DNA from: Tricholomella constricta
Taxonomy: Eukaryota > Basidiomycota > Agaricomycetes > Agaricales > Lyophyllaceae
Direction: 5' to 3'
DNA: 64,000 nt
NCBI GenBank assembly: GCA_013368375.1
Contig: JAACJP010000006.1
Location: forward strand, 434,001-498,000
Made by a program: the position numbers and the translations under genes. Positions 53,544-64,000 of the stretch are shown one piece after another. Position 1 is the stretch's first letter. Each line of letters opens with the position of its first letter. Below the pieces are notes generated by a model. It was not told where the DNA came from. It did not search any database and was given only the letters and a program-made list of their open reading frames with translations.

Positions 53544-53633
53544 TGTCGCGTTGTCCCAAGCCACCTGACCTGAGACCCAGCTCAACAGCGCTCGGCCCCA
53601 AGCTCGCTGTTTCCCTCGTCTTCTCATCAAAAG

Positions 53634-56509
53634 ATGCAGTCGGGCCCCCGAGCTCCAGGGAGCACACAGCCTCCGGTAAAAATTTACAATGCTGTCTACT
53701 CCTCTGTTCAGGTGAGCGCCTTCTTACGGAGAAATTACGGTTTTAACGCGCAGTCGCGTTACTTAGGTCTATGAGTGTATGGTCAGAGGCATCGCCGTCA
53801 TGCGCAGACGAAATGACTCATATGTCAATGCGACCCAAATTCTCAAAGTCGCTGGGGTCGACAAGGGCCGCCGCACCAAAATCTTGGAGAAGGAAATATT
53901 GCCTGGCAAGCACGAGATCGTTCAAGGAGGCTATGGTAAATATCAAGGAACATGGTACGCGTCCACGAATTCAATTTCTTCGTTTTGTGTTCACCTGATA
54001 CTATGCCTCGTCAATTAGGATTCCTTTGGAGAAAGGTCGTGACATCGCGGCCCAGTATGGTGTTGCGCCATTGTTGTCGCCGCTCTTTGATTTTACGCCG
54101 TCCACCAATTCTCTTGCGGCTCTCCCCGTTGGTACACCCGGTGGTACAGCATCACCGCGGCCTCTATCTGCTTCGTCCTCTTACTCAAGCCTTGGTCAGA
54201 CTGGTAACTACTTACCCGCGATGCCCTCCGCCCTGGCGCCGCCACCCATAATGCCTGGCTCTGCTCTACGGCTGTTAAATCAAGGGCGTGCCCAAGGTCT
54301 ATTCACTCCTTCCACATCGGGCCTACACCCCTCATCACGGAATGCAGGGTTTGCTTCCCCTTCATTTACTGGGAGTGGATACGGTCACACCGTGTCATCT
54401 CAAACACCACCTCCGGGCTCCTCTTTGAAACGAAATCGCTCTGAGGCAGATGTAGACAATATCGGAAATCGCACTCCTGGGCATTTTACATCCTCTTTGA
54501 ATTCTTCTTTCCACCCCGCTCCTCTCGATTCAGCGGCAGACATTCAAATGGGTGACCGATCGCGCCCACCTTCAGCAGGACCCCACGCTAATGGTGAAGA
54601 AGGTCCTTCGCCCGCAAAACGGTTACGTAAAGACTCTTCACCGCATCCCTCTTCTGCACAAATTTCCTCCTGGCAGCTGCCGCCACGCAGTCAAGCACAG
54701 TCCTTGCCAGCCCTTCGAGACACACGTTCCGCACCACAACCTAGCGCCAATGGCGTATCACGACCCTCCAGCTCTCTTTCTGCCACAAACCTCCCACCTA
54801 GCGCGTCTCCTGACCTCGATACTCATGTGACGCGCTTCGCGTCAAAGCCATCTGTGCCACGCCTTGTGGACCCTTCGGCTCCTTTGAGAGATAATCGGCG
54901 GGCCGCCGTCATCGCTGCCATAAGCCAACGCGATGATCCAGGGCCCGTCCTCGATCTTCTGCGCGAAATCACGCCAGCACCACTGGCAAATCAGAACCCA
55001 CCTTCTTCCACGGGGCTGGACGTGGACATAATTATCGATGATCAGGGACATACCGCGCTACATGTCGCTGCGAGTCTCGCGCGTCAACATATTGTTGAAA
55101 CCCTGATAGCTAACGGAGCTGACATCCACCGCGGAAATTACCTGGGCGAGACGCCGCTCATCCGCGCCTGTCTTGCTACGGCCAATGCTGATCAGCAGAC
55201 ATTCCACACATTGGTGCCTGTCCTCCATCCATCGATCCGCACCTTAGACACCTCCCGTAAATCTGTCATCCACCACATTGTATCGCTGGCGGGCGTCAAT
55301 GGAAGGGCCGTATCGGCGCGATATTACCTGGAGCAGATATTCCTGTGGATCGCACATCACCAGGGTGGTGATTTTAAGTCCCTTGTGGATCTGCAGGACG
55401 AACATGGGGATACGGCGCTGAATATTGCTGCGAGGGTGGGGAATAGGAGCCTAGTACGGACACTTTTAGATGTGGGGGCGAACCGAATATTACCTAACAA
55501 GCTGGGCTTGAGGCCGGGTGATTTTGGTGTCGAGACAGAGGTCAGTCAGATTCCTGCATAAGTTTCTGTTAACATGTTGACCATCTACAGGAGCTGAGTG
55601 GTGGACCTCGTGCGGAGGATATTTTGGCAAATTTAAGAACGGGTCCACCGGCTCCGGTTCAAAAAAGCCAGGATGTCATTGCAGGTAAAGTGCAATGTAT
55701 ACTCACGAGGCTACATCTCAGAATCCTTTCCACCCACCAGATATGACAGCAATGGTCCAAGGCTTGAGCACCGAATTCCAAGCCGAGGTCAAAGCTAAAC
55801 AGGACGCGCTTGATGTGACGCAAGCCCATTTGCGTGCCGCCACACGGGAACTCGCAGAGCAGCGCAAGCAGGTGGGCGCGTGGCAGACGCGATGTGGTGA
55901 ACTTGACCAAATCAACCATCGCGTTCGCAACGTCGAGAAGGCCATCATCGACGAAAACCAGTTCGATTGGACAGGGCGGACGGATTTGGATGGAAACGAT
56001 GCACGGGAAACGGCGGGCCCGGCCTTCCAATGGCGCGGTTCGAACTCGACGATGGTGGGAATTGGCGGGTCAGTGGATATCTCGTTCAATGTCGATGCGG
56101 AGCCACCAATACCCACTGGAGACTCGATGGCTAATCTGATCAGGCTCAGGAGGTTGAAGGTCTGGCACTTGAGGATGGAGGAGCTGATGAAAGCGAGGCT
56201 GAAGACGTTGCAGGGGGCGAGTGCAGAGAAGGAGTACCAATGTAAGAAGATTGTGGCCCTGTGTACAGGGATTTCGATCGATAAGGTCGAGGGGGTCAGA
56301 TGTTGTTCTTTTGCTCTTGTTACTGGTTGGCTAACCGACGCTGACCCTTTGCAGATGTTGGAGAACCTCGTGATCGCTGTTGAGAGTGAGGCGCATGGTG
56401 TCGACATCGGACGTGTCTCCGGTTTCATGCAGAAGGTACGCCACGACTGATACCTTACGTCGTAACTCATCTTACTTCTTGGTTTTAGGTTCGCGATGGT
56501 ATTATTTAA
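53634..56509 (+). CDS. MBP1: Mbp1-like APSES/ankyrin transcription factor (MBF subunit)
   Basis: DNA-binding subunit of an MBF/SBF-type complex that controls G1/S genes. The ATG at 53634 gives [21 protein letters not shown] 55-bp intron (53712-53766) joins to [20 protein letters not shown]. The APSES wing-helix core follows: [20 protein letters not shown] and [15 protein letters not shown], then [15 protein letters not shown] after an intron at about 53,955-54,018. A long Ser/Pro-rich linker carries a KRLRKD basic patch. Ankyrin repeats (about 55,040-55,520) include [30 protein letters not shown] and [20 protein letters not shown]. The helical C-terminal dimerisation region includes [20 protein letters not shown] and ends in QKVRDGII, with TAA at 56507-56509. 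About 860 residues. Confidence 0.92.
53745..53760. promoter_or_regulatory. Second ACGCG / CGCGT pair, in intron 1 of the APSES gene
   Basis: AACGCG and CGCGTT lie head to head within the 55-bp first intron, giving a second MCB-core pair close to the transcription start. Confidence 0.3.
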
Positions 56510-56652
56510 CACAACTTGCTGGACATTCCTTTATACTGCTATTGTTGATACTCCTCCCTCGTCACCTCCTCGCAGTTGTAACATGCCTCGCATCGCCAAT
56601 TTATAATTTAATATGGCATGAATATGATAACGATATGTTTACATTCTGGTGT

Positions 56653-58623
56653 CTATACATCTTCTGGGGCGAAGAGCTGGAAATTACGATTGTATGTACC
56701 AGAGGCCATGAGGTTTCCATCGCTTGAGATATCCACTGACATAACTTTCCCGGCATCTGTCGACAGCGCACGTAGCAGCTGCCAGTCATCTGCGCTCCAA
56801 AGCTTTACAAGGCCATCGTAGCCGGAACTAGCGAAGAAAAGGCCGGAACGGTATTTCCACTCCTCCAGTAGCGTGGTGATGTCCTTTTCTGGCGTGTCCT
56901 GGGTTCTGTCACAGTCAGTGCCATCCATGACAATGTCTGATGAGGGCGGTGATGAAGGTTTGAAGTAAAGGTCGTTAGCGTAGAAGAATCGGACGTCAGA
57001 AACATTCGACAGATGTGCAGGGATCGTATATAATGATTTGAGCGACCGCATGTCCCATATGCGGATTGTATCGTCCCCTGAACCGGTGGCAATTTGATAC
57101 CTACAATAACAAAAGGGCGTAGTGAGCGCATAGTTGAGATGGAACGCAAGAGAATGATCCGAACCCATTGGGTGAAAACCCAATCGAAAATAGCGCCTGG
57201 ACATGACCATCGAGGACCATAGCGGTTCTGCCGGTCCGGAGATCCCACACACGACCAATAGCATCGAGTCCACTGGGGCAAGCACCGTAAGTTCGGATTC
57301 AAATGTTGATGGAAAACCGTACCCAGAGGCGACCAATGCACCATCATTTTGGAAGTCAACGCAATAGACCTCCTTTGCATGTCCTTCCTGGAGAAGCAGC
57401 TCTTTAGAGGTGTTTACGTCCCACAATCGCCATGTCGTATCGAAACTAGCGCTCGCGACATAATCTCCGGAGGGATGGAAGGCCACACGACATACTCTGT
57501 CTTGATGACCTTTCATGACGGAGATAGGTGTATCACTTGCAGCCAGGATTTAGCCAGGCGTGTGCTTGAATCGTAGAGAAGAGATGCATACCTGTTCATT
57601 GACCACAAATTTACATTTCCTTCTCCACCACCGCTTACTAAATTGACTGAGTCTGCGCTTTGAGCCAACGTTGCTTGGGGATGCCATGCAACACCTCCCA
57701 CGCGATCCTCATGCCCTGTGAAGACTATGATGAGATTTCAAGAAATATTATATAAAAATAGAGCCAACCTCGCAGTGAACGAATTGGGGTGCACGCAGGA
57801 ACATTCCACAGTTTGACTGTACCAGACCAACTTCCAGTTGCAAGAATTTCATTATTGGGCGCAAACCGTACATGAGATATGGGCCGCTCATCACCAATCT
57901 GTGAGCCAAGATTGGCGAATTTCTGGGCAGTTTCAGCAAATGGACGAGAACCAAAGATCGCTCAACTTACTTTGACTTCAGCAAAGACCTTTTTCCGTAT
58001 ATCAACAACTCGACCCAGATCCATTTTACTGTCTATTCGCTGCTGAGCGACACGCTTTTGAGCTCTGTCAAAATGGACATGCGAAATATTGTAGTAAGCA
58101 CCTTGATCTTCACTTATTGGTAGTATAAATCCAACCTGGGTAGAGAATACTCCGCTAATCGTCTTCGGGCTTCTAGGAGCTCGAGGGAACCTGGAGTGTA
58201 AAATTCCTCCTCCTGTGGATGTAGGTGTTAGCCACAGGTAATGTATGTCTGACTGAACGCGCCTCTTCGTCACTCTCTGACGAGGACTCTTCATCCACAT
58301 GCATGGCCTCATCTCCACGAGCTGCATTAATTTGAGACAGTACATAAATGAGACGATCCCGACGATCTGCAGCCTGTCAAATAGAATCAACATTGGTTCA
58401 CGTGGGGAAAATCGCGACATACGCGCTCTCCAAAGAGTGTTATAGGTTCGCCTATCTCTCGCAGACGCGCCTTGACCCGGTTATCATCAGTAGGGACGGC
58501 CATGCTCCTCGCCTTCTTTTTGCGTTCGAGTTCGTCCAGGATGACCTTGTTCTCCAATCGTGCACGTTCCGTGCCAAGGTAGTTCCCATCGTCCACGAGG
58601 GTGTCGAGAGTAAGTTCAGCCAT
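56653..58623 (-). CDS. PRP4: U4/U6 snRNP WD40 protein Prp4
   Basis: Spliceosomal tri-snRNP component that binds Prp3 and the cyclophilin of U4/U6. The splicing-factor motif is [17 protein letters not shown] (about 58,480-58,430), preceded by [20 protein letters not shown]. An acidic segment ([15 protein letters not shown]) and KVFAEVK follow. Seven WD40 repeats include [96 protein letters not shown] and [16 protein letters not shown]. The end is [15 protein letters not shown]. About seven introns. The ATG at 58623 ([12 protein letters not shown]) is the first in frame, but the frame stays open upstream to about 58,716 and reads LFGKVSSHKHILTLTVERRS. One or more 5' exons upstream of 58,716 are therefore likely. 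Confidence 0.88.
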
Positions 58624-58716
58624 GATTGCAGTGCGGGCTAGAGGCAGGAGGCTCCGTCGTTCCACTGTCAGGGTGAGGATGTGTTTGTGACTGCTGACTT
58701 TGCCAAACAACCTAGT

Positions 58717-59233
58717 GTATTCCGGTTACCTCGGCCTCTCAATGAACATCCAGCAATGCACGGCGATCGATCCGTTCTCAGTAAAAGACAACGACACGAC
58801 ATGAAGATTTCATTGTGTAGCTTAGGAGCAGAAGATGCGGACTGACGTGACAAGCTGTTATACTTACACCGAACTGATGAAAAGCATCCCCGGATAAAGA
58901 ATAAGAATCGGAATTCAGGAAAACCAGTTCAACTTACTACTCGCATTTCTGGTACGGATGAAGGGGTAGCAGAAGCTTCTCCACTTCTTCCATGTGAAGT
59001 GTCGGGGGAACGTTATAATTAGCGGAAGCAAGTCACGAGTAAGGGTTAATTTTATTATGTAGTGCTATAGCTGGCGCCTGGGCAACCATTGCGAGGGTGA
59101 TGAACGCGTTTCTGTCATTCCAAGTTCACCACAAACCCAACTTTCTCTGATTACAAGCTACAGAGCATCCTTGCACTGATCGACCGGATCCCCCCTCTCT
59201 TATTCCGTCTCTTTATAACTCGGCTGCCCCGCC
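58717..59233. other. Divergent region, PRP4 / NDR kinase
   Basis: About 520 bp holding the promoters of both genes and possibly short 5' exons of PRP4: ATG with GTAAGT-type donors near 58,940 and 58,880. A TTTATAAC element lies at about 59,212-59,219, just upstream of the kinase ATG. Confidence 0.4.
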
Positions 59234-61212
<1,979 letters not shown>

Positions 61213-61489
61213 ACGTTTTTGCGTTTCTGTCTTTGGCATCTCTCCTAGCAGAGCTCAAGATGATATGTATAATTGTAGCAATATGGCTTAATAGATGGGA
61301 TGGATCACAGTAAGAGATATGCCCGACGGAGGTATTCTGTGCGACGGCCCGGACAAGGTCCGCAAGTTATACTTCCGTCGCCCTTGGTGGTCAGCTGCCA
61401 TCTCCTGCCATGGACGGTACAAATTCTGAGAATTCTCCACCAACTCGAGTCTGCATTAACTACCCAGACTTTATAGAGAATAGGCCAGC

Positions 61490-63095
61490 ATGACTTCAAC
61501 CGCAACAGAGACCGGCAACGCAGCGACCTACGATCCCCGCAAGGTACTGCAGCATCCGCAGTTCAGGATCCTAGCTGCCGGGGAGAAACCCTCCAAGGAT
61601 GCTAATATCGCGGCTTTTTACAATCCCGCACATGAGATCCATCTTGTAGAGAAACCTCGTCCCGTTCCCGGCCCTGGCCAAGTGCTTGTTCATGTGCGCG
61701 CCACTGGAATCTGCGGGTGAGTGGCAATCAGGCTGATACTGGAAGCAAAAGGCCTGACCGATTTTCCAGGAGTGACGTTCACTTCTGGCAGCATGGACGT
61801 ATCGGCGATTCCATGGTGGTTACCGACGAGGTACAATTCCTCTCATACAAGTTGTTCGGCTATTTACAACATGCTTGAAGTGTGGATCCGGTCACGAATC
61901 CGCTGGAGAGGTCGTCGAGGTAGGCGAAGCAGTCACGCAGTGGAAAGTTGGTAAGGCGACGGGAGTGTTTGCGATCGTCTCGGTACATTGCTTACTCGCC
62001 ACTATTCAGGGGATCGTGTTGCAATCGAGGCCGGTGTACCGTGCTCGCAGCCAGCCTGCGATGCGTGCCGCACAGGGAGGTACAACGCATGCCCAGATGT
62101 CGTCTTCTTCTCGACCCCGCCTTTCCACGGTATACAAGGCTGACCACTGTTTTATGCGCGACTCACATCCTGCATTCAGGAACGTTGACCAGATGGCATC
62201 TGCATCCTGCGCAGTGGCTTCACCGTCTCCCCAATGAAGTTTCATTCGAGGAGGGCGCCCTATGTGAACCTCTGGCTGTCGCTTTGGCTGGTATCGAACG
62301 CTCTGGACTACGTCTCGGGGACCCTCTTCTTGTCTGGTAGGCCATACAATGATCAAACCAGTCCTTTGCATGCTGAACTCGTTTCTTTCAGCGGTGCGGG
62401 ACCCATCGGGCTGATTTCACTGTTGTCTGCAAGAGCTGCTGGCGCAGAACCCATCGTAATCACAGATTTGTTCCAAAGCCGACTTGACTTCGCGAAGAAA
62501 CTCGTGCCTGGTGTGCGCACTGTCTTGATCCAACGCGGGTCGACGTCGAAGGAGCAGGCAGAGCAAATCAAGGCTGCTGCTGGAGTGCCTCTGAAAGTGG
62601 CCCTCGAGTGCACTGGCGTTGAGAGCAGTGTCCACACTGCCGTGTATGTGAGTTGCCCTAGCTGATCGACGTATCGACAACCTTTGAACTTCTGCTTTTT
62701 TTTACAGTCAATGAAGTTTGGCGGCAAGGTGTTCATAATCGGAGTCGGGAAGAACGAACAGGTGGTGAGGAGATACATTCCTGTCCACATCGATGCATCT
62801 GGTTGAATTCTATCTGCTCAGTTCCCTTTTATGCATCTCAGTGCGAACGAGATCGACGTCAGCTTCCAATATCGCTACGCTAACCAGGTATGTTTCCCGG
62901 GAATTGCGTGCTCATCAAATTGTTTTGAAACAAGTGGCTGCGTAGTATCCGAAGGCCATCCGCCTCGTTGCTGGCGGACTAATCGATATTAAACCTCTTG
63001 TCACTCACAGGTTCCCATTGGAGGATGCCATTTCTGCGTTCCACGTTGCTGCCGATCCTGCTCAAGGTGCTATCAAAGTCCAAATCCAAGATTGA
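61490..63095 (+). CDS. LAD1: L-arabinitol 4-dehydrogenase (zinc medium-chain dehydrogenase)
   Basis: NAD-dependent oxidation of L-arabinitol to L-xylulose in the fungal L-arabinose pathway; related enzymes act on sorbitol or xylitol. The ATG at 61490 gives [18 protein letters not shown]. Splicing restores [20 protein letters not shown] and [18 protein letters not shown], which hold the catalytic zinc Cys, His and Glu. [20 protein letters not shown] with [13 protein letters not shown] supplies the structural-zinc cysteines. [19 protein letters not shown] and [20 protein letters not shown] are close to characterised arabinitol dehydrogenases. The Rossmann motif is GAGPIGL, and the adenine-ribose Asp lies in [17 protein letters not shown]. 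The last exon ends in GAIKVQIQD with TGA at 63095. About nine introns. The choice over xylitol or sorbitol dehydrogenase rests on overall resemblance, not an assay. Confidence 0.85.
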
Positions 63096-63273
63096 ACGAT
63101 TATTGGAGCAATTACATTATATTTTTCATGCGGATGTCACTATTTAGGTGGTCGATACACGTTGTTTCGAATGAATTGGAAAGTAAAGGAAGTTCAAACA
63201 AGTACTGTGAATGAGTAAATCGTTCGTAGTATACGGAAAATAAAATTATGGCCGTCGAATCTTCATTCTGTCA

Positions 63274-64000
63274 TTACCACCGTGGGGTTGGACTTGATGG
63301 GCCGGGCCCACCATTGTCGGGTCGAGGTCGTCGAGGCCACCCGGAATCAACAGGCTTCTGAGGTGCATCGTTTGGACGACCACGACCGCGGCCTGTGCCG
63401 CGGCCACCACCTCGCCAACCTCGACCACCGCGATCGTCTCGCTCATAGATAGTCCCGGGGTGAGCGTCAGCGGGCCTATCCCATGAGAGGGGAGGGGGAC
63501 GTGGATGATTGTGTTGCGTGGGGGGATTGTGTGGTGGAGGGTAGATTCCACCATATCCGTGAGGAGAATTAGCCCACGATTGAGGTGGGGGTGGAGGGGG
63601 GCTATGGTAAGGGACGTGAGGCTGAAGGGGCATCATGGGAGGCGGTGGCGCATGTACTTGCGGTGGCGGTAATTGTGGTTGCGGTTGTGAGATCGGCAAG
63701 GGCATGGTGCCATTGGCGGTAAGAGTTTGAATCATCAATTGAATTTGTTCAGGGGTAAGACTTGCAACCTCTGATGCGATATTGGCAGGCAATGGAGAAG
63801 CTCCCGAAGAAGAAGGCGGAGGGTACGGCGGTGTGTGTGTATTTGGTACGGGGTGCTGAACGCTTTGCGAAACTGGAAGGAAAGTTGGGATGGGGGGTGG
63901 TGCAGCAGGAGGGGCAAGTTTTCCTTTGATAAGAACCCAGATTCCAACGAGGAGATTGGCCTTCCGAAGTTTGGGCAGATGCAGGTTGTCCAACAGTTCC
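63274..64000 (-). CDS. C-terminal part of a Pro-rich, RGG-type protein (5' part beyond window)
   Basis: An open frame that enters from the right edge and stops at 63274. There is no ATG in frame, and the first codon in the window is not a start, so the gene begins outside; an intron near 63,900-63,950 is possible. It reads as proline-rich sequence with a short helix, ASLTPEQIQLMIQTLTANG, then PPQ/HPP-rich stretches. An arginine-glycine block (RGGRGWRGGGRGTGRGRG) precedes a Pro/Arg-rich end. Such helix plus RGG tails occur in RNA-processing proteins, for example 3'-end formation factors. No RNA-binding domain is visible in this fragment, so no function is assigned. Confidence 0.6.
   Translation of the reverse strand, partial: ELLDNLHLPKLRKANLLVGIWVLIKGKLAPPAAPPPIPTFLPVSQSVQHPVPNTHTPPYPPPSSSGASPLPANIASEVASLTPEQIQLMIQTLTANGTMPLPISQPQPQLPPPQVHAPPPPMMPLQPHVPYHSPPPPPPQSWANSPHGYGGIYPPPHNPPTQHNHPRPPPLSWDRPADAHPGTIYERDDRGGRGWRGGGRGTGRGRGRPNDAPQKPVDSGWPRRPRPDNGGPGPSSPTPRW

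Noticed and set aside
53244..53573. A plus-strand open frame upstream of the APSES gene
   Set aside because: It overlaps the YVC1 start exon on the other strand and the shared promoter with the MCB boxes. The APSES protein has a clear start at 53,634.

Overview
The window is nuclear DNA of a filamentous basidiomycete, most likely an Agaricomycete. This rests on compact genes split by many 50-80 bp GT-AG introns, a nuclear-type tRNA-His with a short intron, and basidiomycete-type versions of Mvp1, Yvc1, Ppo, PAK and APSES proteins. The species cannot be named from the sequence alone. No transposon, virus, CRISPR array or bacterial-type operon was recognised.

Layout. 1-5.2 kb (minus): sorting nexin Mvp1 (runs off the left edge) and the protein O-mannosyltransferase Pmt4. 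5.8-6.2 kb: a tentative small spliced gene. 6.7-10.5 kb (minus): a RING-H2 / PH-like / degenerate VWA protein with the domain order of Ste5/Far1 MAP-kinase scaffolds. 11.4-14.6 kb: a DOPA 4,5-dioxygenase-like gene (plus), tRNA-His(GTG) (minus) and a catalytic-only cystathionine beta-synthase (plus). 15.5-25.2 kb (plus): the giant Tel1/ATM kinase. 25.9-28.6 kb (minus): a PAK/Ste20 kinase. 30.0-34.0 kb (minus): a secreted GH43 glycosidase and a secreted Vps62-family protein. 34.0-36.3 kb: no recognised gene. 36.3-38.3 kb (minus): an F-box protein. 38.5-45.3 kb (plus): epsilon-COP and a Ppo-type fatty acid dioxygenase. 45.6-53.3 kb (minus): a low-complexity coiled-coil protein and a Yvc1-type TRP channel. 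53.6-56.5 kb (plus): an Mbp1-like APSES/ankyrin factor. 56.7-58.6 kb (minus): the spliceosomal WD40 protein Prp4. 59.2-63.1 kb (plus): an NDR kinase (Cbk1/Orb6) and L-arabinitol 4-dehydrogenase. 63.3-64.0 kb (minus): the C-terminus of a Pro-rich/RGG protein.

Most of this is conserved housekeeping. Two themes link genes. First, signalling and morphogenesis: the Ste5/Far1-like scaffold, a PAK whose C-terminus keeps a Ste20-type G-beta-binding motif, the NDR kinase and the MBF-type factor. Second, plant-pentose use: a secreted GH43 enzyme and L-arabinitol 4-dehydrogenase, about 30 kb apart and not a cluster.

The most noteworthy points are the scaffold with its degenerate MIDAS, the Ppo whose P450-like domain has His where the heme-ligand Cys should be, the CBS enzyme without its regulatory domain, MCB-type boxes at the APSES gene, and a short TTCAACGTTCAA-type motif that recurs in intergenic DNA. 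Gene boundaries come from manual splicing. The translation of each recognised family was checked by eye across key junctions, but not every intron was placed.
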